From positions 1-42,725 of IMG/VR virus record IMGVR_UViG_3300009136_000013: 42,725 bases of DNA, one strand, 5' to 3'. The position numbers and the translations under genes are program-made. The stretch comes from a virus. Numbering within the stretch: position 1 is the stretch's first letter; each line of letters starts with the position of its first letter. This document shows positions 14,085 to 21,669 of the stretch, piece after piece. The notes below the pieces were generated by a model. The model worked only from the letters and a program-made list of their open reading frames with translations, was not told where the DNA came from and searched no databases.

Positions 14085-14339
14085 ATGAGTGAACCAACGT
14101 ATGCAGCAGTAAGGGCAATCAGGAATTACAAGATCACCGCAATTGAGGTAGTACAGAAAGCCCACAAAGGCACGAACATACTCATTGAGGATGAAGAGAA
14201 TGTCATTCTTAACGAGAAGCTATTCAAGGGTGCTACGAGAGAACTGGCTCTGTTCGACGCCATGACAGAAGTTAAGAAAGACGCTAAGATTGACATGTCT
14301 AACGTAAGGTGGGACACCCGCCCTTTTCCCGGCAACTAG
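14085..14339 (+). CDS. Hypothetical protein
   Basis: 84 residues (MSEPTYAAVRAIRNYKITAI...), mixed alpha/beta, no motif. AGGAG precedes the ATG. It overlaps the next frame by about 30 nt. Not recognised. Confidence 0.65.
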   Translation: MSEPTYAAVRAIRNYKITAIEVVQKAHKGTNILIEDEENVILNEKLFKGATRELALFDAMTEVKKDAKIDMSNVRWDTRPFPGN

Positions 14340-15127
14340 AAGCAGGGCAGACGAATCACCTGTCCGATCAGAGCGTCCAGACTTCGACCCCGTACCCTTC
14401 GCCAGAAGTTGCCTCTAGCCCCTTTAAGGTTGGCGATGAGGTTGTGGTGGTTGAGAGGGTGAACCTTGATGACTCATGGACGGATGAGATGGATTCATGG
14501 ATCGGGAACACTTACAAAGTCACGCAGACCGAGGTAGATGGCGGCGAAAATTATATCTATCTTGACGACGAATGGTGGTTCCATGAGTCTGCCCTCGCCC
14601 CTGCCCAGTACGAGCATGCGGCGGGCGATGTTGTGGAGTTTGAGTATAAAGACAAAGCTTTAAAAGGCATTGTTTACAGGCACTTATCGGCTGGTTTAAT
14701 GGTAGAAAATGGCTCGATAGACTGTTTTTACGTCGATGACCCTGATCTGCGTAATTGTACCATCACAAGGAAAGTCGGTTTTGTTGACACAATGAAAGAT
14801 GTCAGCAGTGCTATAGCGGCTATGACTATCGCCAAAGCCTACTTCTCCAAGCCCACCTTCACCGGCACATACCCAGAGCGGCAGGCACAAGCCGTGAAGC
14901 ATTATGGGTGGAAGGTTGGGAGTAAGGTTGAGGTAGTGCGGAAGTTTAAGGATTGCGAAGACGGGTATGGTAGCATGGCATGGGACGGCAACTCAGTTAA
15001 AAAGTCCATGCAAGGCGGTGTTTATGAAATTCGCCACATAAGGAAAACCCATATCGGCCTCTTCACCGAAGGCAAGGATGATTGGTGGGGTTTCCCTTGC
15101 TTCGCATTAGAACCGGTAACCGAGTAA
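14309..15127 (+). CDS. Two-module SH3-like protein
   Basis: Up to 272 residues if GTG 14309 is used; no ATG is well placed, and the first 35 residues are low-complexity and uncertain. It contains two related units: SPFKVGDEVVVVERVN...DEWWFHESALAP (about 37-95) and WKVGSKVEVVRKFKD...DDWWGFPCFALEPV (about 199-270). Each is a KVG-V strand opening followed by a WW[F/G]-ALxP closing, as in SH3-like domains. This suggests an internal duplication. Function unknown. Confidence 0.65.
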   Translation: MGHPPFSRQLEAGQTNHLSDQSVQTSTPYPSPEVASSPFKVGDEVVVVERVNLDDSWTDEMDSWIGNTYKVTQTEVDGGENYIYLDDEWWFHESALAPAQYEHAAGDVVEFEYKDKALKGIVYRHLSAGLMVENGSIDCFYVDDPDLRNCTITRKVGFVDTMKDVSSAIAAMTIAKAYFSKPTFTGTYPERQAQAVKHYGWKVGSKVEVVRKFKDCEDGYGSMAWDGNSVKKSMQGGVYEIRHIRKTHIGLFTEGKDDWWGFPCFALEPVTE

Positions 15128-15292
15128 CCAAAGCCCCTGTCTCCGAAAGGCGGCAGGCGGCTATTTAAAACTAAATAAGCAACTCCAAATAGGCGGCTCC
15201 GGCCTTCCTTCCTCTCCCTCCTCAATGGGTCGGGGTCGCCATAAACTAAAATAAATGAAATTAGTAGTAAATTAGTAGTTAAGGAGATAAGC
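15128..15292 (+). other. GC-rich intergenic leader
   Basis: 165 nt without a gene. GGCGGC occurs three times and can pair (with one G-U) with GTCGCC near 15236; CTATTT/AAATAG can also pair. Several alternative folds are possible and none is clearly best. AAGGAG precedes ATG 15293. Confidence 0.35.
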
Positions 15293-15856
15293 ATGAAAGA
15301 GTCAGATATTGTACAGAAGATGGCCGAGAACCAGATTAAGCAGGGCCAGAACAAGGTAGAACAAGAGTCTAATCAGGCTAATGCCGACAGGCTTGTTCAG
15401 GAATTAGCCGAACTGAAAGAGAAGCTTGCAGAGAGCCGGAAGCCGAAGCTGAGGCATGGGGATTATGGATGCGTCTGCGATCAAAATTGGGCGCATATTC
15501 ACGGCCAGACGTTCTGGACGGACGAGAAATTGACTGTTAATAATAGAATATCTACGCTCACGGATAGCCACTTCATAGATAATAGCAAAGAAATACTTAA
15601 CTTCGCCGGCGACCTCAAAGCCTCAATGGAGGACGTGGAGAAGTTTACTGTAGATACCACAGGTGCAAAACCTACAAGGGGTACTGTTACGGTCGGTCAA
15701 TCTATCGAACCGGATGATATTGTTTACATGCGAATAAAATGCAGCAAAAGTGGCGAAAACGCTTGTACTCATTTTACCTTGGAAGAGTACGAGGAATTTA
15801 CTATGAGCCATCGCAAGAAACTCGCTACTCTAAAACGGAAGCAGGCCAAGCAATGA
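15293..15856 (+). CDS. Coiled-coil hypothetical protein
   Basis: 187 residues. A charged coiled coil at about 1-57 (NADRLVQELAELKEKLAESR) is followed by a compact domain with HGDYGCVCDQNWAHIHG (about 62-78) and a FTLEEYEEFTMSHRKKLATL tail. AAGGAGATAAGC before the ATG. Coupled to the next gene by ATGA. No family recognised; upstream of the recombination genes. Confidence 0.72.
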   Translation: MKESDIVQKMAENQIKQGQNKVEQESNQANADRLVQELAELKEKLAESRKPKLRHGDYGCVCDQNWAHIHGQTFWTDEKLTVNNRISTLTDSHFIDNSKEILNFAGDLKASMEDVEKFTVDTTGAKPTRGTVTVGQSIEPDDIVYMRIKCSKSGENACTHFTLEEYEEFTMSHRKKLATLKRKQAKQ

Positions 15857-16053
15857 GCCAGCGACGAATATCAATCATAATCATAGCCACGCAGGATTTC
15901 GGCGACTACGACCACGCCACAGGCGACGAGACAGACGAGGTTGACGCTCAGTGCGAAAAGCTGATCGAAGCCCTGTCTGGGTCGGACATAAGCATAATGG
16001 GCCTTAGCTGCCATCTTACCGGCGTACAGGTACAAGGGATTGAGGAATACTAA
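15853..16053 (+). CDS. Small hypothetical protein
   Basis: 66 residues from ATG 15853, overlapping the previous stop. MSQRRISIIIIATQDFGDYD is followed by an acidic helix and a short strand. Its stop overlaps the exonuclease start (TAATG), so it belongs to the recombination cassette. Confidence 0.6.
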   Translation: MSQRRISIIIIATQDFGDYDHATGDETDEVDAQCEKLIEALSGSDISIMGLSCHLTGVQVQGIEEY

Positions 16054-16670
16054 TGAAATACCCAATAATACATACAATGGAACAGGGAAGCGACGAATGG
16101 TTTGCTGCTCGGCTTGGCCATGTAACAGCCAGTAAATTCAAGATAGCAAAGAGTTCTCCCAGCACAAAAGGTAGAAAAAGGCTCATGTACGGGCTTGTCG
16201 AAGAAGCCAGAAAAGGAACACGTAGAGAGTCTTTTAAAAGTAGTGCAATGCAAGACGGCAGCGACCTTGAAGACTCTGCTCGCGATTACTACGCAGACCT
16301 TTTTGGCTACGAAGTCAGGCAGGTTGGCTTCGTGGAATACAGCAAGTATATCGGAGTTAGTCCTGATGGGCTTATTGGCGATGATGGGTTAGTGGAAATT
16401 AAATGCCCTATTACTCCTACGCACATCGGATATATTGACGAAGACGTATTGCCTGTGGACTACAAGGAACAAGTATACGGGCAACTTTGGGTAACAGGCC
16501 GTAAATGGTGCGACATCGTATCGTTTGACCCGTCATGGAAAGACCAAGTGCTATGGAGGCTAAGGGTAGAGCGAGACGAAAAAGAAATAGAGATAATAGA
16601 AAATAAGGTAAATAAATTCGTCGATGAGATGGTTGCGTTAATGGATAAAATGATAAACAATAAATTCTAA
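16053..16670 (+). CDS. YqaJ/lambda-exonuclease family nuclease
   Basis: 205 residues of the PD-(D/E)XK exonuclease superfamily (YqaJ, lambda Exo-like). Motifs in order: EQGSDEWFAARLGHVTASKF (about 9-28, with the Arg and TAS of the family), a DLEDSARDYYADLFG helix, and the catalytic core GVSPDGLIGDDGLVEIKCP (about 106-125; Asp and E-I-K). Length is close to lambda Exo. It pairs with the ERF annealase directly downstream, as in classical two-component phage recombination systems, probably for end-processing and annealing of concatemers. Confidence 0.92.
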   Translation: MKYPIIHTMEQGSDEWFAARLGHVTASKFKIAKSSPSTKGRKRLMYGLVEEARKGTRRESFKSSAMQDGSDLEDSARDYYADLFGYEVRQVGFVEYSKYIGVSPDGLIGDDGLVEIKCPITPTHIGYIDEDVLPVDYKEQVYGQLWVTGRKWCDIVSFDPSWKDQVLWRLRVERDEKEIEIIENKVNKFVDEMVALMDKMINNKF

Positions 16671-16679
16671 GGATTAACA

Positions 16680-17474
16680 ATGGAAAACGAAATACAGGTA
16701 ATAGACGACCAGCCAGCAGAAATACAGCAGATGCAAATATCGCAAGATGCACCGCCGATGCTCCAACTTGCGCAGATGATGCAGGCCGGGCTTGATATTG
16801 ACGTTGACAAGATGGCAAAACTTCAAGAGATAGGCGAGAGATATGAGGCTAACGAGGCGAAAAAGGCATTCTTTACTGCTATATCCGTAGTCCAGTCAGA
16901 CATAGAAGGCGTTTCTAAGACCAAAAAGAACGACCAAACAAACAGTATGTATGCTACTCTCGACGATGTCATTGAAGTGGCAAAGCCCATCTATACTAAA
17001 CATGGATTCTCTGTGGTCTTCTCTGAAGGCAAGGCTGATACCGATGGAGATATAAGGATTTGTGCCGACGTTCTACATAAAGACGGACACGAACGATCAT
17101 ATCATCACGATCTAGCCTTGGACGACAAGGGAATTAAAGGCTCTGTCAATAAGACAAAGATTCACGGTAAGGCGTCGTCGATTTCTTATGGTCGCAGGTA
17201 CTTGATGTGTATGATTTGGAATATCCCAACGCCGGATAACGACGGTAACGGAAGCAACAAAAAAGTATTCATCGAACCTCCAACAGAGCTTGAATGGGAG
17301 TGCATCGACCTGATAATAGTAGAACTAAAAGACCCGCTTATTGACCGTCACAGGCTTGCTAATTGGTTCCTCGCAGACAAAGGCAAGTATCCATCATCAA
17401 AACAGAAAGTAGTTTTAGCAGCAGAACACGTAATGAAGAAAAGTCCAGATAACATTTATGTAAAGGAGCAGTAA
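16680..17474 (+). CDS. erf: ERF-family single-strand annealing protein
   Basis: 264 residues. After a Gln-rich opening, the ERF core is visible: KAFFTAISVVQSDIEGVSKT (about 61-80), YATLDDVIEVAKPIYTKHGF (about 89-108), and HGKASSISYGRRYLMCMIWN (about 161-180), ending in the disordered DNDGNG hinge typical of ERF. A C-terminal extension of about 75 residues follows. Anneals complementary ssDNA exposed by the upstream exonuclease and replaces RecT/Bet. Ribosome site AAGGATTAACA. Confidence 0.9.
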   Translation: MENEIQVIDDQPAEIQQMQISQDAPPMLQLAQMMQAGLDIDVDKMAKLQEIGERYEANEAKKAFFTAISVVQSDIEGVSKTKKNDQTNSMYATLDDVIEVAKPIYTKHGFSVVFSEGKADTDGDIRICADVLHKDGHERSYHHDLALDDKGIKGSVNKTKIHGKASSISYGRRYLMCMIWNIPTPDNDGNGSNKKVFIEPPTELEWECIDLIIVELKDPLIDRHRLANWFLADKGKYPSSKQKVVLAAEHVMKKSPDNIYVKEQ

Positions 17475-17475
17475 A

Positions 17476-17763
17476 ATGTCAGATTCGATTTTCCCAAAAG
17501 GAATGTTTATTAAGCGTCACCCGAAAGCACCTGATTTTGTAATAGGCAAGATCAGTGTTAAACTTGAAGATTTTATTCCATTTATCCAGCAACATGAAAG
17601 CAACGGCTGGGTCAACTTTGACGTAAAGAAGAAAAAGGGTACTAACGACCCTTACATGGAGCTTGATACATGGAAACCAGACCAGCAGAAAAGTCAACAA
17701 GCCCCACAAGAGCAGTCTTTTGAACAACGCAACAACCTGCCTACGGACGACATAGACTTCTAA
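17476..17763 (+). CDS. SSB-like small DNA-binding protein
   Basis: 95 residues. The body (KRHPKAPDFVIGKISVKLED and VNFDVKKKKGTNDPYMELDTW) matches a small phage family found beside RecT/ERF genes. The tail is Gln-rich and ends TDDIDF, close to the DDDIPF tip of bacterial SSB that recruits repair enzymes. Probably binds ssDNA or coats recombination intermediates. The gene starts 1 nt after the ERF stop. Confidence 0.75.
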   Translation: MSDSIFPKGMFIKRHPKAPDFVIGKISVKLEDFIPFIQQHESNGWVNFDVKKKKGTNDPYMELDTWKPDQQKSQQAPQEQSFEQRNNLPTDDIDF

Positions 17764-17776
17764 CCTAACTCATCGG

Positions 17777-17831
17777 GCAGGCGGACTTCGCTTTGAGCGG
17801 GGACACGTAACCGCCTGCTCGGTGATGAAGT
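17777..17831 (+). ncRNA. Leader hairpin with weak pseudoknot
   Basis: GCAGGCGG (17777-17784) pairs with CCGCCTGC (17811-17818), 8 bp. ACTTC (17785-17789) can pair with GAAGT (17827-17831) downstream, a 5-bp interleaved stem. Precedes the small gene at 17853. Weaker than the other leaders. Confidence 0.4.
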
Positions 17832-17852
17832 ATAACCTTAAAGGAGTATGTT

Positions 17853-17978
17853 ATGAGTGAATATACAAAAGGGCCGTGGCAAATGCTTGACGGGGAAGAA
17901 ACTACCTTTGCCGAGCTTAAAGAGTCCCTACGCGTCCTACAGGCCGAGATAGCGGCTGTTCGGGCGGAGGTGGAGTAG
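17853..17978 (+). CDS. Small coiled-coil protein (41 aa)
   Basis: MSEYTKGPWQMLDGEETTFA and onward to a helical heptad-like C terminus (LKESLRVLQAEIAAVRAEVE). AAAGGAG lies 8 nt before the ATG. The stop overlaps the next GTG start by one base. Likely real because of the ribosome site and coupling; function unknown. Confidence 0.6.
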   Translation: MSEYTKGPWQMLDGEETTFAELKESLRVLQAEIAAVRAEVE

Positions 17979-18448
17979 TGAGCACCTATCAAGTAATATC
18001 AGAAATAAACGGCCAAGCTACATACCCAAAGCCTATCCCTGAGATACTGGCAGAAGTCGAACAGATGCTACTCGCTGGTAAACGTGGGCAAGCCGTAGAG
18101 ATTAAAAAGAAACGCAAGCCTAAGAGTCAGAAGCAGCTTGGCAATATCTTTGGCAATATGATAACTAAGATCGAATACGAAGCCAACGAAGTTCGACAGG
18201 ACGGCGTGGACGGGCTTATTAAGTACCTGAAAGACAAGGATATACCCAAAGGCGTAGAGGCCACTACCGACTTCATAAAGAAGGTTTTATATACAGTAGC
18301 ACCGACCTACAACGGACTTGGCAAAGAGATAACTCTAAGCAAGATGAATACGAAAGAAGCAACCGACTTCTTTAAACGGGCGGCAGACATGATGGCTAAC
18401 TATGTCTACATCCCAGACCCGACAAAAGATTGGAAGAAACAACTTTAA
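17978..18448 (+). CDS. NinB-like recombination-region protein (tentative)
   Basis: 156 residues from GTG 17978. The segment KKKRKPKSQKQLGNIFGNMI (about 45-64), then a helical TTDFIKKVLYT and a C-terminal MNTKEATDFFKRAADMMANY, gives the same order as lambda NinB-like proteins (basic RSxDQNxKLW-like segment, then helices). Sequence similarity is weak. Placement after exonuclease, ERF and SSB-like genes fits a recombination-junction role. Unassigned phage protein is the alternative. Confidence 0.5.
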   Translation: MSTYQVISEINGQATYPKPIPEILAEVEQMLLAGKRGQAVEIKKKRKPKSQKQLGNIFGNMITKIEYEANEVRQDGVDGLIKYLKDKDIPKGVEATTDFIKKVLYTVAPTYNGLGKEITLSKMNTKEATDFFKRAADMMANYVYIPDPTKDWKKQL

Positions 18449-18463
18449 CGAAAGGAATCAAGA

Positions 18464-18634
18464 ATGTTAGTACTAAGCAGGCAGAAAGATGAGTCAATCA
18501 TGGTCGGCGACGACGTAGAAATTGTTATCTGCGACGTAAAAGGCGATAATGTAAAGCTGGGAATAAGAGCGCCAAGAAGCATCGAAGTACACCGCAAAGA
18601 GGTTTACGATGCTATACAAGCAGAAAAGAAATAA
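18464..18634 (+). CDS. csrA: CsrA-family RNA-binding translational regulator
   Basis: 56 residues. [34 protein letters not shown] and [11 protein letters not shown] follow E. coli CsrA almost column by column: MLxLxR opening, IGD/VGD turn, V-KG-x-V-x-[I/L]G, AP, VHR-[E/K]-E-[I/V]Y, IQAEK. The RNA-contacting residues L4, R6 and R44 are all present. CsrA acts as a dimer that binds GGA in leader hairpins and blocks or promotes translation. It lies in the early region between the NinB-like and ParB-like genes behind AAAGGAATCAAGA. Phage-borne csrA genes are known but uncommon. Targets could be host mRNAs, phage leaders, or both. Confidence 0.93.
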   Translation: MLVLSRQKDESIMVGDDVEIVICDVKGDNVKLGIRAPRSIEVHRKEVYDAIQAEKK

Positions 18635-18760
18635 GCAGCAAGAATATACTTTTCAATACCCGTTAATCGGGTAGAAACGTGTAAAGATTGAGATTGTCTT
18701 AGGTTTATCTGGCCCAAAGATCAACTCTTGCTGTGGCCCCCGGCTGTGTAGGTCGGGGGC
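18635..18760 (+). ncRNA. Structured leader of the ParB-like gene
   Basis: GCAGCAAGA (18635-18643) pairs with TCTTGCTG (18726-18733), enclosing ACCCG-TTAAT-CGGGT (18658-18672). GCCCCCG (18736-18742) pairs with CGGGGGC (18754-18760) in a second hairpin. ATG 18790 follows the purine block AGAAAGGAAAGAAAGATG. No interleaved stem is convincing here. Confidence 0.5.
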
Positions 18761-18789
18761 GTTTAATACATTTCAGAAAGGAAAGAAAG

Positions 18790-19596
18790 ATGAGTAAAGT
18801 AACAACGAAAATCGTGAACATCACCGCTGAGTACGCAAAGAAGCTTCTCAGCACCGAACATGAAAGCCAAATGAGGCGAAGGAACGAAAGGCATGTCGCA
18901 AATCTGGCGAGGATTATGAGTGGCGGGAACTGGCAAGACTTGAACGGCGACACCATCGTGATAGACACCGATAACATGGTCATAGATGGGCAGCACAGAT
19001 TACTGGCCGTGATCGAGAGCGGCATGGCAATCACAACTCTCTTGGTAACAGGCGTCAGGCCGGAGGCTTACTATTCTATAGACCTCCAGAACAAGACAAG
19101 AGGCATGAGAGATGTCTTAGCTATTGACGGGTATCAGAACACAACCGCCCTAGCGACAATGCTCCGAAATGTATGGTATTACAGCAGGGGTATATCTTCT
19201 GGGGGCCGTGTCGTACCCGCCGTACAAGACCTGATAGGGTTACTTGAAAGCGACAAGGATAGATTCCTTGAAAGTATTAAATGGGGACGCAAACTTAAAG
19301 GTCTGATGTCTGTTGGGCAGTCTTCGTTTTTGTATTATATATTTTCCGATAAGAGTCAGGCAGATGCCCAGGGCTTCTTCACACCGCTCAAGACCGGCAT
19401 TGGATTCAAAGCTGGCGACCCAGTTAAATTGCTACGAGACAGGTTGATAGCCGACTCTTATGCAAGGGTTAAGATACCAAAAGCAGAAAGGCTTGGCCTA
19501 GCCATTACAGCATGGAACTCATACCGTGAAGGCAAGCACGTGAGATGTCTTAGATGGGCAAGGAAAGACGGCAATAAGTTGCCAGAAGTCCTATAA
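18790..19596 (+). CDS. ParB-like DGQHRL protein
   Basis: 268 residues from ATG 18790 behind the purine block. RRNERHVANLARIMSGGNWQ (about 32-51), DTDNMVIDGQHRLLAVIESG (about 59-78; DGQHRL is the ParB/sulfiredoxin-fold nucleotide or DNA-binding motif), then YYSIDLQNKTRGMRDVLAI (about 92-110). This is a widespread phage family. True ParB proteins bind CTP and spread on DNA; whether this one does is unknown. No ParA partner is seen, so plasmid-type partition is unlikely. Confidence 0.8.
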   Translation: MSKVTTKIVNITAEYAKKLLSTEHESQMRRRNERHVANLARIMSGGNWQDLNGDTIVIDTDNMVIDGQHRLLAVIESGMAITTLLVTGVRPEAYYSIDLQNKTRGMRDVLAIDGYQNTTALATMLRNVWYYSRGISSGGRVVPAVQDLIGLLESDKDRFLESIKWGRKLKGLMSVGQSSFLYYIFSDKSQADAQGFFTPLKTGIGFKAGDPVKLLRDRLIADSYARVKIPKAERLGLAITAWNSYREGKHVRCLRWARKDGNKLPEVL

Positions 19597-19598
19597 AT

Positions 19599-19711
19599 AC
19601 TCCACTGCATAATTACTAACGAAGCGACGCCGATAGGAGTTTTCTCAGTTAATAATGGCGTCAAGGTATTATGCAACCACACCCCTGCCCGTCCTTGACA
19701 GCGGGTAGGGG
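19599..19711 (+). ncRNA. Complex pseudoknot leader G
   Basis: Segments in order: ACTCC (19599-19603), GCATAAT (19607-19613), GACGCC (19626-19631), GGAGT (19636-19640), GGCGTC (19657-19662), ATTATGC (19668-19674). ACTCC/GGAGT interleaves with both GACGCC/GGCGTC and GCATAAT/ATTATGC. A 10-bp hairpin (19682-19691 with 19702-19711) follows; its loop CCTTGAC (19693-19699) can also pair with GTCAAGG (19660-19666), competing with GGCGTC, so alternative states exist. It ends 23 nt before ATG 19735. Confidence 0.62.
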
Positions 19712-19734
19712 GCATTTAACAGAAAGGAATAGAT

Positions 19735-19998
19735 ATGAGCAAGATAGATACAGCAAACTACTATTATAAAATTTGCCCTTCATGCAACAGTAAGAAGCTT
19801 CAACGGATTGGAGTAACGGATATGTCTGACGGAGTCTGGAACAAAGAGACTGTCGTGACGGTTACGGGGCATTTGTGCGGTAACTGCAAGAGGGTAGTAC
19901 CTCACGGCGAGGAAAAATACATCTATGACTGTGCCGAAATACGGCGAGACATCACAAAACTGCAAAAGCTTCTGGAAGAAACAAAGAAACGTAAATGA
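19735..19998 (+). CDS. Zinc-ribbon protein
   Basis: 87 residues. CPSCNSKKLQRIG (about 14-26) and CGNCKRVVPHGEEKY (about 48-62) form a CxxC...CxxC zinc ribbon, with a charged C-terminal helix. AGAAAGGAATAG before the ATG; preceded by leader G. The stop overlaps the next start. Unknown function. Confidence 0.72.
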   Translation: MSKIDTANYYYKICPSCNSKKLQRIGVTDMSDGVWNKETVVTVTGHLCGNCKRVVPHGEEKYIYDCAEIRRDITKLQKLLEETKKRK

Positions 19999-20507
19999 CC
20001 TGTGAGCAGTGCAAATGGTTCCACTCCCAGCCCCACGACGTCGGCGACAGGCCGTGCGATGGCTGGTGCAGGCGTCATCCTCAGTGGATACACAAGAACA
20101 AGACCACTCTGGGTTGCGGGGATGGCAGTACAGGCAAGGTTCGCCGTGTCAAAGCCAGCCCCGAATACAGTGCCGAGTTCAAAGAGTTCTGGGAAGTGTA
20201 CCCGAATAAGAAAGCGCAGGACGCAGCGTGGCGGGCGTGGAGGGACGAAGACAAGTTACCCCCTCAGCACTACCAACTTGCTATCAAACAGGCTCAGGCG
20301 TACGCTGAGTACGTCACAGACAAAGAACTGAAGCACGTCAAACATCCTGCTACATGGCTTAATGCTGGGTGCTGGAAAGATGTGCTTGAAAAGAAGATCG
20401 GCTCTAAGGCTTGCGTTGATTGCGGTAAAGCGTACCAACAAGGGCATAAATATACTATGAATGGTAGGATTAAGGAATATAGGTGCAAAGAATGCAGAAC
20501 GAAGTAG
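19995..20507 (+). CDS. Replication-initiator-type protein with zinc sites
   Basis: 170 residues. An N-terminal Cys/His cluster (CEQCKWFHS...CRRHPQW) is followed by FKEFWEVYPNKKAQDAAWRA (about 62-81) and HVKHPATWLNAGCWKDVLEK (about 113-132). The FW-x-x-YP-x-K...HP[A/V]TWLN-x-G-x-W pattern is the C-terminal module of many phage replisome organisers and primosomal loaders. A final zinc ribbon (CVDCG...CKEC) closes the protein. No helicase or polymerase is visible nearby, so this is the best candidate for recruiting host replication enzymes. The usual N-terminal DNA-binding winged helix is absent. Confidence 0.68.
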   Translation: MTCEQCKWFHSQPHDVGDRPCDGWCRRHPQWIHKNKTTLGCGDGSTGKVRRVKASPEYSAEFKEFWEVYPNKKAQDAAWRAWRDEDKLPPQHYQLAIKQAQAYAEYVTDKELKHVKHPATWLNAGCWKDVLEKKIGSKACVDCGKAYQQGHKYTMNGRIKEYRCKECRTK

Positions 20508-20704
20508 AAAAACTAATCGGTCCATCAAATGACCGTCAAATAAGAAAACCCGCTTTAGAGCCTGAAAAGGCCGATGCTACACCGAATGTAACAATTCCAT
20601 CAAATAAGCATCAAATAGGAAATAAGCTTCTTGAAGAGGTGAGGGCGTATAGGGACAGGACGTGTCCTTTACTGGTGGTGAAGAAAAAAGAAACCAAAAC
20701 TTGA
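20492..20704 (+). CDS. Small hypothetical protein
   Basis: 70 residues from ATG 20492 (an upstream in-frame GTG lies at 20483). MQNEVEKLIGPSNDRQ is followed by a basic, low-complexity body ending KKKETKT. Overlaps the previous gene by 16 nt. The stop codon lies inside the -35 of the next promoter. Probably disordered; function unknown. Confidence 0.58.
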   Translation: MQNEVEKLIGPSNDRQIRKPALEPEKADATPNVTIPSNKHQIGNKLLEEVRAYRDRTCPLLVVKKKETKT

Positions 20705-20729
20705 CAAGCATAACTTTATAGGGTATAGT
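20701..20729 (+). promoter_or_regulatory. Consensus sigma70 promoter
   Basis: TTGACA (20701-20706), exactly 17 nt, TATAGT (20724-20729). The best promoter in the window together with 22620-22648. Expected start about 20736, directly before pseudoknot leader E. Confidence 0.88.
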
Positions 20730-20738
20730 TAATTATAT

Positions 20739-20828
20739 GGCCAAGAGATTACGAAATTTTGAACTTTCCCGCAACCGACAAGGCACCTCCTGTCTAATCT
20801 CTTGGCCGAGTATTACGTTGGTTGCGGG
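20739..20828 (+). ncRNA. Pseudoknot leader E
   Basis: GGCCAAGAGATTA (20739-20751) pairs with TAATCTCTTGGCC (20795-20807), 13 perfect bp. CCCGCAACC (20768-20776) in that loop pairs with GGTTGCGGG (20820-20828), 9 perfect bp: a clear H-type pseudoknot. The loop also carries CACCTCCT (about 20784-20791), complementary to the ribosome site AAGGTGA before ATG 20850, so two exclusive states are possible. It starts within about 3 nt of the predicted transcript start and ends 21 nt before the ATG. Confidence 0.78.
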
Positions 20829-20849
20829 TATTTCTTTTAAGGTGATATA

Positions 20850-21185
20850 ATGAGTTTAGATTTAACGATAATTAAAACGTGTAGCGAGTGCAAGCATTGC
20901 GACTACGAAACCTTTAATATGACTCACAACATGACAGCTATGGCAGATGAAGCTGGTATTTACGACTGCTTATGGCGACCAGAAGAGAACGGATACCAGA
21001 CAGCTGGGCAGATAATCCCGGTGCTTGAAGCTGGCATTAAGGCAATGGAAGCTGATTCTGTCAGATTCAAGGCTTTTAATCCGAAAAACGGCTGGGGCGA
21101 TTATACAGTTTTCTTGCAATGGCTTAAAAAGGTGCTTGCTGCCTGTGAAAAGAACCCCGACTATGAAATAGAAGCCAATCACTAA
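20850..21185 (+). CDS. Hypothetical Cys-containing protein
   Basis: 111 residues. CSECKHCDYE near 10-19 and a further Cys near 40 may bind metal. A helical middle (IIPVLEAGIKAMEADSVRF) is followed by an aromatic GWGDYTVFLQWL segment (about 80-91). Starts at ATG 20850 behind AAGGTGA and under leader E. No family recognised. Confidence 0.7.
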   Translation: MSLDLTIIKTCSECKHCDYETFNMTHNMTAMADEAGIYDCLWRPEENGYQTAGQIIPVLEAGIKAMEADSVRFKAFNPKNGWGDYTVFLQWLKKVLAACEKNPDYEIEANH

Positions 21186-21222
21186 CCCCCTTCCCCCCGG
21201 AAGGACTATAGGAGTAAAGACA

Positions 21223-21669
21223 ATGGATAGCAAGTATAAATTCGTTTTAGAAAATAAAGAAGGTCGGAAAGTAACCACTCGGGCGTACACTCTGGACGAG
21301 ATAATGGAATACGACATGGACGACCGCATACGTGTCGATCTTACAGAAAAGTATGCCTGCGACGGCAATTGCACGAACGAGTCTAATAACTTCTGTGAGT
21401 GCGGAGGGGCGTTTGATGACCACGAAATCACAGACAAGTTGCAATGGACAGGCTTGCAGGATAAGAACGGGGTAGATATGTATGAGGGGGACTGGTGGGA
21501 AGGCTCATGGGTACAGCAAGGCTCTAAGAGGAAAATACGCGGCCCGATACAATGGTGTCAAGATATGGCTGGCTGGATTATTAACGATCAAATAAGAGAC
21601 ACTCGCTTAATAGGGGGGTGGAATCACATGACAGAAGGCGAAGTTATAGAGAAAGGAAAGATAGAATGA
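21223..21669 (+). CDS. YopX-like protein
   Basis: 148 residues. LQWTGLQDKNGVDMYEGDWW (about 73-92) is the YopX signature (Q-[Y/W]-TGLxDKNGxxxYEGD), followed by the expected beta strands and a C-terminal GGWNHMTEGEVIEKG. An N-terminal Cys cluster (CDGNC...CECGG) is extra. YopX proteins are common in phage early regions and have no established function. AGGAGTAAAGAC before the ATG; the stop overlaps the next ATG. Confidence 0.8.
   Translation: MDSKYKFVLENKEGRKVTTRAYTLDEIMEYDMDDRIRVDLTEKYACDGNCTNESNNFCECGGAFDDHEITDKLQWTGLQDKNGVDMYEGDWWEGSWVQQGSKRKIRGPIQWCQDMAGWIINDQIRDTRLIGGWNHMTEGEVIEKGKIE

Noticed and set aside
18790-19596. Partition (ParAB) system
   Set aside because: Only the ParB-like half is present; no ParA-type ATPase or centromere-like repeats.
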